This document shows positions 8,316-16,384 of a stretch of DNA of 64,000 nt, piece by piece; the stretch's first letter is position 1, and every line of letters begins with the position of its first letter. The position numbers and the translations under genes are program-made. The notes beneath the pieces are model-generated. The model saw nothing but the letters and a program-made list of their open reading frames with translations, was not told the origin of the DNA and searched no databases. Origin of the DNA: Streptomyces sp. CB02261 (GTDB lineage Bacteria; Actinomycetota; Actinomycetes; Streptomycetales; Streptomycetaceae); contig NZ_LIVX01000003.1 in NCBI RefSeq assembly GCF_001905665.1, positions 195,478 to 259,477 of the forward strand, written 5' to 3'.

Positions 8316-9518
8316 TCAGGAGGCGAGGTCGGCCAGGACCTCCGAGAGGACCCGCGCCGCGCGTTCCGCGTCCGCGAACCCGACGTACAGCGGGGTGAAG
8401 CCGAACCGCAGCACGTCCGGCCTGCGCAGGTCGCCCACGACTCCGCGCCGGATCAGCTCCGCCATGACGGCGGAGGCGTTCTCGCAGCTCAGCGCGGTCT
8501 GGCTGCCGCGCTCCTCGTGCGCCTCCGGGGTCACGGAGCGGACCCGGCCCTCCGGTACGTACGCCCGCACGCACTCCAGGAAGAAGTCCGTGAGCGCGAG
8601 GGACTTGGCTCGTACGTCCTCGATCGCGACCCCGTCCCAGACGTCGAGCGACGCTTCGAGGGCCAGCAGGGAGAGGATGTCGGGCGTGCCCACCCGGCCC
8701 CGCAGGGCGCCCGCGGCCGCCTCGTACCCGGGGGTCATGGCGAACGGGTCGGCATGCGAGTTCCAGCCGGGGAGCGGCGAGTCGAAGGCGGCCTGGTGGC
8801 GCTCGGCGACGTACAGGTAGGCCGGCGAACCGGGCCCGCCGTTCAGGTACTTGTACGTGCAGCCGACGGCCAGGTCGACCCCGTGCGCGTCCAGGCCGAC
8901 GGGCAGGGCGCCCGCGCTGTGGCACAGGTCCCAGACGGCGAGCGCGCCCGCCGCGTGCAGCGCGGCCGTGATGCCCGGCAGATCCTGGAGGCGGCCGCTG
9001 CGGTAGTCGACGTGGTTGACGAGCGCGAGGGCCGTGCGGTCGCTCACCGCGTCGGCCATGCCGGCCGGGTCGCACGCCACGATCCGGTGACCCGTCATCC
9101 GCGCGGCCGACTCCGCGATGTACCCGTCCGTGGGAAAGGTCGTCGCGTCGACGAGGATCTCGTCCCGGTGGTCGTCGCTCAGCCGGGCCGCCGCGACGAC
9201 CGCCTTGAAGACGTTCACGCTGGTCGAGTCGCCGACCACGATCTGTCCCGGGGCGGCGCCGACGATCGGTGCGATCCGGTCGCCGACCCGCTCGGGGGCG
9301 GTCCACCAGCCGGACTCGTCCCAGGAGCGGATGCGCAGCTCGCCCCACTCGCGGGTGATGACGTCGGCCATGCGGGCGGGGACGTGGGCGGGCAGGGCAC
9401 CGAGGGAGTTGCCGTCGAGGTAGACGGTGTCCGCGTCGAGGGCGAACTTCTCCCGGTGCTCGGCGAGGTCGTCGGCCGCGTCGAGGGCGCGGGCCCGGTC
9501 GCTGAGGAGGTCAGACAT
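8316..9518 (-). CDS. kynU: Kynureninase
   Basis: A 400-residue PLP enzyme that splits kynurenine into anthranilate and alanine. It belongs to fold type I; the PLP lysine lies in the motif GCTYKYLNGGPGSPAYLYV. The opening HREKFALDADTVYLDGNSLG is typical of kynureninases. The ATG overlaps the last 8 bases of the tryptophan dioxygenase gene, so the two are co-translated. It acts between the dioxygenase/formamidase steps and anthranilate, which can feed catabolism or secondary metabolism. Confidence 0.96.
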   Translation of the reverse strand: MSDLLSDRARALDAADDLAEHREKFALDADTVYLDGNSLGALPAHVPARMADVITREWGELRIRSWDESGWWTAPERVGDRIAPIVGAAPGQIVVGDSTSVNVFKAVVAAARLSDDHRDEILVDATTFPTDGYIAESAARMTGHRIVACDPAGMADAVSDRTALALVNHVDYRSGRLQDLPGITAALHAAGALAVWDLCHSAGALPVGLDAHGVDLAVGCTYKYLNGGPGSPAYLYVAERHQAAFDSPLPGWNSHADPFAMTPGYEAAAGALRGRVGTPDILSLLALEASLDVWDGVAIEDVRAKSLALTDFFLECVRAYVPEGRVRSVTPEAHEERGSQTALSCENASAVMAELIRRGVVGDLRRPDVLRFGFTPLYVGFADAERAARVLSEVLADLAS

Positions 9519-10368
9519 GGCTGCGCGCCGTCCAGAGCTCCGGGAACACGTTCTTCTGGGCCCGCTTCTCCAGCCAGGCCACGCCGGCCGAGCCGCCGGT
9601 GCCGGTCTTCGCGCCCATCGCCCGGCGGGTCGCCACCAGGTGGTCGTTGCGCCAGCGCCAGACGAGCTCCGCGACGTCGCTGAGGGCCTCGCCGAGGCGG
9701 ACGAGCTCGCCGTTCTGGTCGGCCTCCGTGTAGATCCCGGCCCAGACGGCCTCGACCTCGGGGGACGGCTCGTAGCGCTGCGCCAGGTCCCGGCCGAGGA
9801 CCTCGGCCGGGACGGGCAGGCCGCGGCGGGCCAGGAACGCCAGCACCTCGTCGTACAGGCTCGGCTCCTGGAGCGCCTTCTCCAGCTCGGCGTGGACGCG
9901 GGGCGCGCCCCGGTGCGGGACGAGCATGGACGCGGACTTCTCGCCGAGGAGGAACTCCATCCGGCGGTACATCGCGGACTGGAAGCCGGAGCCCTCGCCG
10001 AGCGCGGACCGGTAGGCGTTGAACTGGGCGGGGGTGAGCTGGGCGAGCGGGCGCCAGGAGTGGTTGAGGGCCTCCAGCTCGCGCACGGAGCGCTTGAGCG
10101 CGTCCATCGCGACGGGGGCGTCGTCCTCGCGCAGGGCGCGGCTCGCGGTCTCCCACTCGTGGACGATCACCGTGAACCACAGCTCCATGACCTGGGTGGT
10201 GACCAGGAAGACCATCTCGCCCGGGTCGTCCGAGCGGAGGTGCTGGAGGTGGGTGAGGACGTCCGCCTGGACGTAGTCCTCGTACGGCGTCGTGCCGGCG
10301 AAGTCCAGGTTCGGTGCGTCGGCGACCGAACCGGCTCCGGAATCGGGAGAACCCGGGAAGAGTGACAT
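9511..10368 (-). CDS. kynA: Tryptophan 2,3-dioxygenase
   Basis: A 285-residue heme enzyme that opens the indole ring of L-tryptophan to give N-formylkynurenine. Family signatures include YEDYVQADVLTHLQHLRSDD at the N-terminus, MVFLVTTQVMELWF, and the C-terminal WRWRNDHLVATRRAMG with GTGGSAGVAWL. The ATG at 10368 has GAGGAG 7 bases upstream; an in-frame extension to 10536 is not supported. It heads the operon dioxygenase-kynureninase-hydrolase. Confidence 0.96.
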   Translation of the reverse strand: MSLFPGSPDSGAGSVADAPNLDFAGTTPYEDYVQADVLTHLQHLRSDDPGEMVFLVTTQVMELWFTVIVHEWETASRALREDDAPVAMDALKRSVRELEALNHSWRPLAQLTPAQFNAYRSALGEGSGFQSAMYRRMEFLLGEKSASMLVPHRGAPRVHAELEKALQEPSLYDEVLAFLARRGLPVPAEVLGRDLAQRYEPSPEVEAVWAGIYTEADQNGELVRLGEALSDVAELVWRWRNDHLVATRRAMGAKTGTGGSAGVAWLEKRAQKNVFPELWTARSHV

Positions 10369-10492
10369 TGCTGTCTCCTCGATACGAACTACCGGGTAGC
10401 GGTCTGCTCCACCGCGTCCACGTCGTTCCGTGTGGCACGGGAGCCCCGGTCCCCTCGGGAGGCGCGCTTCGTCGCGCGTCGTCCCAAGCGCA

Positions 10493-11407
10493 TCATGACA
10501 CGATCGGCCCGGTGATGTAGTTCCCGTCTTCGTCATACGGAAATGCGTTCGATCGGCAGCCGTTCAGGCCCTTGATCTGCTGCATCATCGCGGGCGCGAG
10601 CTTGCCCGGACCCGGGCAGTCCATGTGCTGCCGGATGCCGATCTCGTGCCCGACCTCGTGGTTGATGATCAGGTGCCGGTACTCGGCGGGCGGCCCCGCG
10701 AAGGTGGGCGAGCCGAGCATCCAGCGCTTGAGGTTCACCACGACACCGTCGGTGGTCTCGCAGTTCAGCTCGCCGCGGGTGTCGAGGCCCTGCCGGGCGC
10801 AGAGCGCGTCGGCCGTGTCCGGGGTGGCGATCCGGATGACGAAGTCGGCGTCCTCCGAGACCAGCTGGAACCGGCCACGGCCGTGCGCGGCCCAGCCGCG
10901 CGGATGGGCCAGGATCCCCTGGATCTCCGCGGCCGTCTCGCGCGCGGAGAGCGCGATGCCGTTCTCGACCTGGACCCGGTAGCGGCGCAGGACACCGTTG
11001 TCGCCGACCGCGGCGCCCGAGGCCTGCGCCGTGGTGAAGGTCCCCGCGCCGGACTGCGGCACGGTGGGCTTCCTCGGCGTGGTCCTCGGGGTGGAGCGCG
11101 ACTTCGGCGGCGTCGGCCGGGGCTTCGGCTTCGCCGTCGTGGCCCGGCGGGTCGGGGCGGCCGTCGTCGGGGCCGCGGAGGCGGTCGCCGGGGGCGCGGT
11201 GACGGGGGCGGGGAGCGGGGCGGCGGCGGCCGAGTCGTCCGTCACGGGGCCGTTGAAGTGGGCGAGGGCGACGCCGGCGCCGAGCGCGCCCGTCATCAGG
11301 ACCAGGGTCGGCAGCGCGAGCCGGCGCGCGGGACCGCGTCGGTCTCCGCCCTTCCGCCCGCTCGGGGGCGTCCGTCTCCGTCCTGCGGGTGCGGCACGCT
11401 TGCCCAC
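10493..11407 (-). CDS. Secreted/anchored DUF3152 protein, zincin-like
   Basis: A 304-residue protein. A basic N-terminus and one hydrophobic segment (residues about 30-50) suggest a membrane anchor or signal. A low-complexity linker rich in Ala, Thr, Pro and Lys (about 60-120) follows, then a globular C-terminal domain matching DUF3152. That domain contains NHEVGHEIG at residues 249-257, so His250, Glu251 and His254 form HExxH, with Gly257 and His261 giving HExxHxxGxxxH, close to a metzincin site. Peptidase activity is plausible but unproven. The GTG at 11407 is preceded by a GGGAGAG-type ribosome site. It is monocistronic. Confidence 0.85.
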   Translation of the reverse strand: MGKRAAPAGRRRTPPSGRKGGDRRGPARRLALPTLVLMTGALGAGVALAHFNGPVTDDSAAAAPLPAPVTAPPATASAAPTTAAPTRRATTAKPKPRPTPPKSRSTPRTTPRKPTVPQSGAGTFTTAQASGAAVGDNGVLRRYRVQVENGIALSARETAAEIQGILAHPRGWAAHGRGRFQLVSEDADFVIRIATPDTADALCARQGLDTRGELNCETTDGVVVNLKRWMLGSPTFAGPPAEYRHLIINHEVGHEIGIRQHMDCPGPGKLAPAMMQQIKGLNGCRSNAFPYDEDGNYITGPIVS

Positions 11408-11600
11408 GTGAGTCTCTCCCCTGCGTCGGCCGGCGGTGGGGAAGAGGAGAGGGGCCTCGGAAACCGGCGTCTTCGGTCCTGCGGTCCCCGGGATCGTACC
11501 GGCCGCCTCGAACAGAATCGAACGGCACGGAAAGTCTGTCCGGATTTCCCCCTGCCCACCGGGACAGGGGGAACACGGAAGCGGAAAGTCGAGATCGGCC

Positions 11601-11687
11601 GAACGTTTCCGCCTAGGTCGGCCGAGCGTCTCCGCCGCGGCCGCACCGAACGTCTCCGCCTAGGTCAGCCGAGCGTCTCCGCCGCGG
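11601..11687. repeat. 40-bp direct repeat duplicating the end of the DUF3151 gene
   Basis: The stretches 11601-11640 and 11648-11687 match at 38 of 40 positions, a period of 47 bp. The right copy contains the last codons and TGA of the DUF3151 gene; the left copy lies downstream of the stop. Both include GCCGAGCGTCTCCGCCGCGG. This is a second example in the window of a tandemly duplicated gene end. Confidence 0.92.
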
Positions 11688-12078
11688 TCTCCGAGGAGTC
11701 CCGCAGGAAGGTCGTGCAGCGCTCGTACTCGTCCTTCTCACCGATCTCGCCGGCCGCGCGGGCGAGCGAGTGGAGGGCGCGCAGGAAGCCCCGGTTCGGC
11801 TCGTGCTCCCACGGCACCGGGCCGTGGCCCTTCCAGCCGTTGCGGCGCAGCGCGTCGAGGCCGCGGTGGTATCCGGTACGGGCGTAGGCGTACGACTCGA
11901 CGACCGAGCCGCGCTCGTACGCGTCGTCGGCGAGCTGGGCCCAGGCGAGCGAGGAGGTCGGGTACTTCGCGGCGACGTCCGCCGGCGCCGTACCGTTCGC
12001 GAGCAGCTCGCGCGGACCCGGGTCGTCCGGCAGGTGGGTGGGGGCCGGTCCCCCCAGGAGGTTCTCGTGGATGGCCAT
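11665..12078 (-). CDS. DUF3151 family protein
   Basis: A 137-residue soluble protein beginning MAIHENLLGGPAPTHLP. The central block with PTSSLAWAQLADDAYERG and SYAYARTGYHRGLDALRRNGWKG is characteristic of the actinobacterial DUF3151 family, which has a TPR-like helical look but no known role. The ATG at 12078 starts at the conserved N-terminus; an upstream in-frame extension runs into the transporter gene and is not supported. Its last codons are duplicated downstream. Confidence 0.88.
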   Translation of the reverse strand: MAIHENLLGGPAPTHLPDDPGPRELLANGTAPADVAAKYPTSSLAWAQLADDAYERGSVVESYAYARTGYHRGLDALRRNGWKGHGPVPWEHEPNRGFLRALHSLARAAGEIGEKDEYERCTTFLRDSSETAAETLG

Positions 12079-12092
12079 GGGCCCAGTCTGCC

Positions 12093-13565
12093 TCAGTCCG
12101 GGCGCCGCGAAGCGCGGCCCTCGGCTCCCTCCCCCGGCTCCAGCGGCGGGGACGTCACCCCGCAGTGCACCCGGCACCCCGGATGGCAGCCCGCCGTCGC
12201 CGGGGTGCGCATCGTCGTCCAGGCGAGCACCGCGCCCACCACCAGGATCCCCGCGCACATCGGCATCGCCCGCCGGAACGTCTCCCCGAACTCCTCCGCC
12301 GAGCGGTACGCCTCCGGGCCCATCCCGGCGAGCATCGGCAGCGCCGCCACCGCGAGCAGGCCGGCCGCCCGCGCCGCCGCGTTGTTGATGCCGCTCGCCA
12401 GGCCCGCCCTCGACACGTCCACCGAGGCGAGCACGGTCGCGGTCAGCGGCGCGACCAGGGTCGTCATCCCGAGCCCGAGCACCAGCAGGGCGGGCAGCAC
12501 GTCCCGGACGTACGAGGCGTCCTCACCGACCCTGAGCATCAGGAGCATGCCCGACGCGCACAGCAGCGGCCCGACCGTGAGCGGGATGCGGGGCCCGATC
12601 CGCTCCCCCAGCTCCCCGGACTTCGCCGAGAGCAGCAGCATCAGGACGGTCGTGGGGAGCAGGGCCGTACCGGCGCCGAGGGCCGAATAGCCGGACACCA
12701 CCTGGAGCTGGAGGGCCGCCAGGAAGAAGAAGCCGCCGAACGCCGCGTACACGCAGAGCGTGACCAGGTTGACCGCCGTGAAGATCCGGGACGCGAAGAT
12801 CGACGGCGGCACCATCGCGGACCCGCCGCGCCGCCGCTCCACCGCCACGAACCCGGCCCCGACGACGACCCCCGCCGCCCCGGCCCACCAGGCCTCACCG
12901 ATCAGCGCGTACGTCACGAACGCCAGGGACGTCGCGCCGAGGACCGCGCCGAGGACGTCGAACCGGCCGTGCGCCGCCTCGTCCCGCGACTCCGGCACGT
13001 GGCGCAGGGCGACCGGTACGCAGAGGGCGGCGAGCGGCACGTTGAGCAGGAACACCCACCGCCAGCCGGGGCCGTCCACCAGCCAGCCCCCCACGAACGG
13101 TCCGACCGCCGCCCCGACCCCGCCGAAGCCGGACCAGAGCCCGACCGCCCTGGCCCGGTCGTCCTCGTGGAAACTGGCCTGGATCAGCGCGAGCGAACCG
13201 GGCGTGAGCAGCGCCCCGCCCACGCCCTGGAGGGCGCGGGCCGCGATCAGCACCCCGGCGTTCGGCGCGAGCCCACACAGCAGCGAGGCGAGCGCGAACC
13301 ACACCACCCCGATCACGAAGACCCGGCGGCGCCCGTACCGGTCCCCGAGCGCCCCGCCGAGCAGGATCAGCCCGGCCAGCGTCAGCATGTACGCGTTGAC
13401 CGTCCACTGGAGCGCGCCGAGGTCCGCGTCCAGGTCCTCGCCGATGTGGGGCAGGGCGACATTCACGACGGTGGAGTCGAGCAGCGCCATCCCCGACCCG
13501 AGGACGGTCGTGAACAGGATCCACCGCCCGGTCCCCGAGGCCATCCGTACGTCCCGCTCTCCCAT
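12093..13565 (-). CDS. MFS transporter, DHA2 (14-TMS) drug-efflux type
   Basis: A 490-residue integral membrane protein with about 14 hydrophobic segments. Motif C-like LGSGMALLDSTVVNVALP is in the first helix, motif A GGALGDRYGRRRVF between helices 2 and 3, and GVGGALLTPGSLALIQ follows. These are typical of EmrB/QacA proton-driven exporters. The substrate is unknown. The ATG at 13565 is chosen because the first helix starts soon after it; a longer frame to 13685 crosses a terminator. It lies 14 bp upstream of the DUF3151 gene, so both may share a transcript. Confidence 0.93.
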   Translation of the reverse strand: MGERDVRMASGTGRWILFTTVLGSGMALLDSTVVNVALPHIGEDLDADLGALQWTVNAYMLTLAGLILLGGALGDRYGRRRVFVIGVVWFALASLLCGLAPNAGVLIAARALQGVGGALLTPGSLALIQASFHEDDRARAVGLWSGFGGVGAAVGPFVGGWLVDGPGWRWVFLLNVPLAALCVPVALRHVPESRDEAAHGRFDVLGAVLGATSLAFVTYALIGEAWWAGAAGVVVGAGFVAVERRRGGSAMVPPSIFASRIFTAVNLVTLCVYAAFGGFFFLAALQLQVVSGYSALGAGTALLPTTVLMLLLSAKSGELGERIGPRIPLTVGPLLCASGMLLMLRVGEDASYVRDVLPALLVLGLGMTTLVAPLTATVLASVDVSRAGLASGINNAAARAAGLLAVAALPMLAGMGPEAYRSAEEFGETFRRAMPMCAGILVVGAVLAWTTMRTPATAGCHPGCRVHCGVTSPPLEPGEGAEGRASRRPD

Positions 13566-13646
13566 GCCTGCATGGTCCCGCGAACGACGGAGCCCCGCCC
13601 GCCGGAATCCGAGCAGACGGGGACGGGGGCGGGGGCGGACGCACGA

Positions 13647-13676
13647 GGGCCCGGTACCTCGGGAGGTACCGGGCCC
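13647..13676. terminator. Hairpin terminator downstream of fba
   Basis: A 14-bp perfect stem, GGGCCCGGTACCTC and its complement, closes on a 2-nt loop. It lies 52 bp beyond the fba stop codon and upstream of the transporter gene, so it should end fba transcription. Confidence 0.8.
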
Positions 13677-13727
13677 CACGCTCACGCCTGCGTCCGCTGC
13701 CGGCTCCGGGCCGGCGGGATCAGCCGC

Positions 13728-14750
13728 TTACTTCAGCTTGGTGCCGGTCGAGCGCAGCGCCGCGCACGCCTCGGTCACCCGGACGGCCATGCCGGCCTCG
13801 GCCAGCTTGCCCCAGGTGCGCGGGTCGTAGGTCGACTTGACGCCGACCTCGCCGTCGACCTTCAGGACGCCGTCGTAGTTCTTGAACATGTGGTTCGCCA
13901 CCGGACGCGTGAAGGCGTACTGCGTGTCGGTGTCGAGGTTCATCTTCACGACGCCGTTCTCGAGCGCCGTGGCGATCTCCTCGGCCGTGGAGCCCGAGCC
14001 GCCGTGGAAGACGAAGTCGAACGGGGAGGCCTTGCCGTACTTCTCGGCCACGCCCGCCTGGAGGTCCTTGAGGAGCTCGGGGCGGAGGACGACGTTGCCC
14101 GGCTTGTAGACGCCGTGCACGTTGCCGAAGGAGGCGGCGAGCAGGTAGCGGCCCTTCTCGCCCAGGCCGAGGGCCTCGGCGGTGCGGAGAGCGTCGTCGA
14201 CGGTGGTGTACAGCTCGTCGTTGATCTCGTGGCTGACGCCGTCCTCCTCGCCGCCGGTCGGGGTGATCTCGACCTCAAGAATGATCTTGGCGGCGGCGGC
14301 CTTGGCGAGCAGCTCCTGGCCGATGGCCAGGTTGTCGGCCAGGGTCTCGGCGGAACCGTCCCACATGTGCGACTGGAAGAGCGGGTTGTCGCCGCGGGCG
14401 ACGCGCTCGGCGGAGACCTCCAGCAGCGGACGGACGTAGCTGTCCAGCTTGTCCTTCGGGCAGTGGTCGGTGTGCAGCGCGACCGTGATGTCGTACTTCG
14501 CGGCGACGATGTGCGCGAACTCGGCCAGGGCGACGGCGCCCGTGACCATGTCCTTGTTGTACTGGCCGCCCAGGAACTCGGCTCCGCCGGTCGAGATCTG
14601 GATGATGCCGTCGCTCTCGGCCTCCGCGAAGCCGCGCAGAGCAGCGTGCAGGGTCTGGGACGAGGTCACGTTGATGGCCGGGTAGGCGAACTTGCCTGCC
14701 TTCGCCCGGTCGAGCATCTCGTTGTAGACCTCGGGGGTTGCGATGGGCAT
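13728..14750 (-). CDS. fba: Class II fructose-bisphosphate aldolase
   Basis: A 340-residue zinc-dependent aldolase that splits fructose 1,6-bisphosphate into dihydroxyacetone phosphate and glyceraldehyde 3-phosphate. Zinc-binding and catalytic elements include ALHTDHCPKD near residue 95 and FVFHGGSGS near residue 255. The opening MPIATPEVYNEMLDRAK is typical of actinobacterial class II enzymes. ATG at 14750 has AAGGAG upstream. It is monocistronic, bounded by a hairpin at 13647 and the parS-containing palindrome upstream. Confidence 0.98.
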   Translation of the reverse strand: MPIATPEVYNEMLDRAKAGKFAYPAINVTSSQTLHAALRGFAEAESDGIIQISTGGAEFLGGQYNKDMVTGAVALAEFAHIVAAKYDITVALHTDHCPKDKLDSYVRPLLEVSAERVARGDNPLFQSHMWDGSAETLADNLAIGQELLAKAAAAKIILEVEITPTGGEEDGVSHEINDELYTTVDDALRTAEALGLGEKGRYLLAASFGNVHGVYKPGNVVLRPELLKDLQAGVAEKYGKASPFDFVFHGGSGSTAEEIATALENGVVKMNLDTDTQYAFTRPVANHMFKNYDGVLKVDGEVGVKSTYDPRTWGKLAEAGMAVRVTEACAALRSTGTKLK

Positions 14751-14869
14751 TCGTCCGCTCCTTGTGATGTGCGGGGTGTGTGCGTTGCTGTCCCTGACCT
14801 GGGGGCGACGTCATCGTCGACGCCCATCCTTCCAGACTCTCGTCCGGGCTCCCACGGGCACGGCACACA

Positions 14870-14907
14870 GAGGGGCGGGGTGTTTCACGTGAAACACCCC
14901 GCCCCTC
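14870..14907. other. parS: parS chromosome-partition site within a 38-bp perfect palindrome
   Basis: GTTTCACGTGAAAC at 14882-14895 is an exact copy of the Streptomyces parS core; with flanking bases it reads TGTTTCACGTGAAACA. ParB binds such sites and spreads to form the partition complex. The core is embedded in GC-rich arms (GAGGGGCGGGG and complement) that make the whole 38 bp a perfect inverted repeat. In RNA it would form a 19-bp stem, so it may also end pyrE transcription 66 bp upstream. Streptomyces parS sites cluster near oriC, which places this window in the origin region. Confidence 0.93.
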
Positions 14908-14972
14908 GGCAAAAATGCAGGTCAGGCCACGTATCAACCGGGTCCCGGACCTAAGTCACGACTTCGCGGCAG

Positions 14973-15512
14973 TTACGCCAGATCCAGATCGGCCAGCTGG
15001 TAGCCCGTGAGGTACGTCAGACCGGCCCCCGCGATCGCCTCCGCGGCACCCCGGTCCACGATCGTCGCCACGGCGACGACCTCGCCGCCGGCCTCGCGGA
15101 CCGCCTCGACCGCGGTCAGCGGCGAACCGCCGGTGGTCGAGGTGTCCTCGACGACGAGGCAGCGACGGCCCTTGACGTCCGTGCCCTCGATCCGGCGCTG
15201 CATCCCGTGCGCCTTCTGCGCCTTCCGGACGACGAAGGCGTCGAGGCGCTGCCCGCGCGCGGCGGAGGCGTGCAGCATCGAGGTCGCGACCGGGTCGGCG
15301 CCCAGGGTCAGGCCGCCGACACAGTCGAAGTCCAGGTCGGCCGTGAGGTCGAGCATGACCTGGCCGACCATCGGCGCGGCCTCGCCGTCCAGCGTGATCC
15401 GGCGCAGGTCGATGTAGTAGTCGGCTTCCAGACCCGAGGAGAGGGTCACCTTGCCGTGCACCACGGCCTTGTCCTTGATCTGCTGGAGCAGCTCAGCGCG
15501 TACGTCAGTCAT
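14973..15512 (-). CDS. pyrE: Orotate phosphoribosyltransferase
   Basis: A 179-residue enzyme that joins orotate to PRPP, giving orotidine 5'-phosphate in pyrimidine synthesis. The PRPP loop is RCLVVEDTSTTGGSP near residue 120, and the substrate-side YYIDLRRITLD segment is near residue 32. Length is typical. It starts 24 bp after the aldose-epimerase-like gene, so the two are probably co-transcribed. Confidence 0.96.
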   Translation of the reverse strand: MTDVRAELLQQIKDKAVVHGKVTLSSGLEADYYIDLRRITLDGEAAPMVGQVMLDLTADLDFDCVGGLTLGADPVATSMLHASAARGQRLDAFVVRKAQKAHGMQRRIEGTDVKGRRCLVVEDTSTTGGSPLTAVEAVREAGGEVVAVATIVDRGAAEAIAGAGLTYLTGYQLADLDLA

Positions 15513-15536
15513 GCCCCTGAGCTTAGAGGGCCCTGC

Positions 15537-16328
15537 TCAGAGGCGGCGCCAGCTCCAGGTGCTCTCGACCTCCAGGGGGTCGATCGGGGTGACCAGGCGC
15601 GGGTGGGTGTTGAGGCCGTTCGGCGGGCCGGACTGCGGCTCGACGCAGACGGCTTCCTCGGGCTCGTCGTAGATCACGACCCAGGGCGCGCGGCTGGTGA
15701 CCTTCAGCTCCATCTCCTCCGGCCAGGTCAGGGTGACGTCGACGCCGTCGGGCATGCCGAAGCAGTCGTCCCAGGGGCCGGGCAGGGGGTCGATCCGGCG
15801 CCCGGTGGGGAGGTGGTCGTCCCCGCGCTCCTCCTGCCAGGCGGCGGTGAAGCCGATCCGCACGTCCTGGCCGCCGGCGCCGAGGTTGCGCAGGAACCAG
15901 GGGTGCCAGCCGGCCTGCGCCGGGAAGGAGGCGTCGTAGGTCTCGACCCCGAAGCGGAGGGTCAGGGAGTCCTCGGCCAGCTCGAAGACCTGCGTCACCA
16001 TGCCCTTGTACGGCCAGGGGTCCCCGAGCTCGCAGGTGAAGACCGCCTCGGTCGCGGAGGTCCTGACGGTCTTCCAGGCGAGGTCCCGGACGGTGCCGTG
16101 GATGGCGTGCGGGGCCGCGTTGACCGGCAGCTGGTGCGGGGTGGCGCCGTTGTGGAAGCGCCCGTTCCCGGTCCGCCCGCACCAGGGCACCATCGGGAAG
16201 CTCCCGTACCGCTCGCCCTGGCGCAACACCTCGGTGCCGCCGATGCGCAGGCTCTCGATCCGGCAGCCGTTCTCGGGGCTGATGGTCAACTCGGCGTCGC
16301 CCGCCGTCAGTCGCGTCTGCATGCTCAC
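15537..16328 (-). CDS. Aldose 1-epimerase family protein
   Basis: A 263-residue galactose-mutarotase-like protein. Signatures are GCRIESLRIGGTEVL at the N-terminus, FPMVPWCGRTGNGRF (substrate-binding Arg), HAIHGTVRDLAW (catalytic His region) and FPAQAGWHPWFLR. The family interconverts alpha and beta anomers of sugars or sugar phosphates; the substrate here is unknown. Start is GTG at 16328 or the ATG two codons on. It precedes pyrE by 24 bp. Confidence 0.9.
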   Translation of the reverse strand: MSMQTRLTAGDAELTISPENGCRIESLRIGGTEVLRQGERYGSFPMVPWCGRTGNGRFHNGATPHQLPVNAAPHAIHGTVRDLAWKTVRTSATEAVFTCELGDPWPYKGMVTQVFELAEDSLTLRFGVETYDASFPAQAGWHPWFLRNLGAGGQDVRIGFTAAWQEERGDDHLPTGRRIDPLPGPWDDCFGMPDGVDVTLTWPEEMELKVTSRAPWVVIYDEPEEAVCVEPQSGPPNGLNTHPRLVTPIDPLEVESTWSWRRL

Positions 16329-16384
16329 GCCCCGACCCTAATCGCGCGGGGGCCCCAACGGTGCCGACCCCGTGCGGGCAGGTC

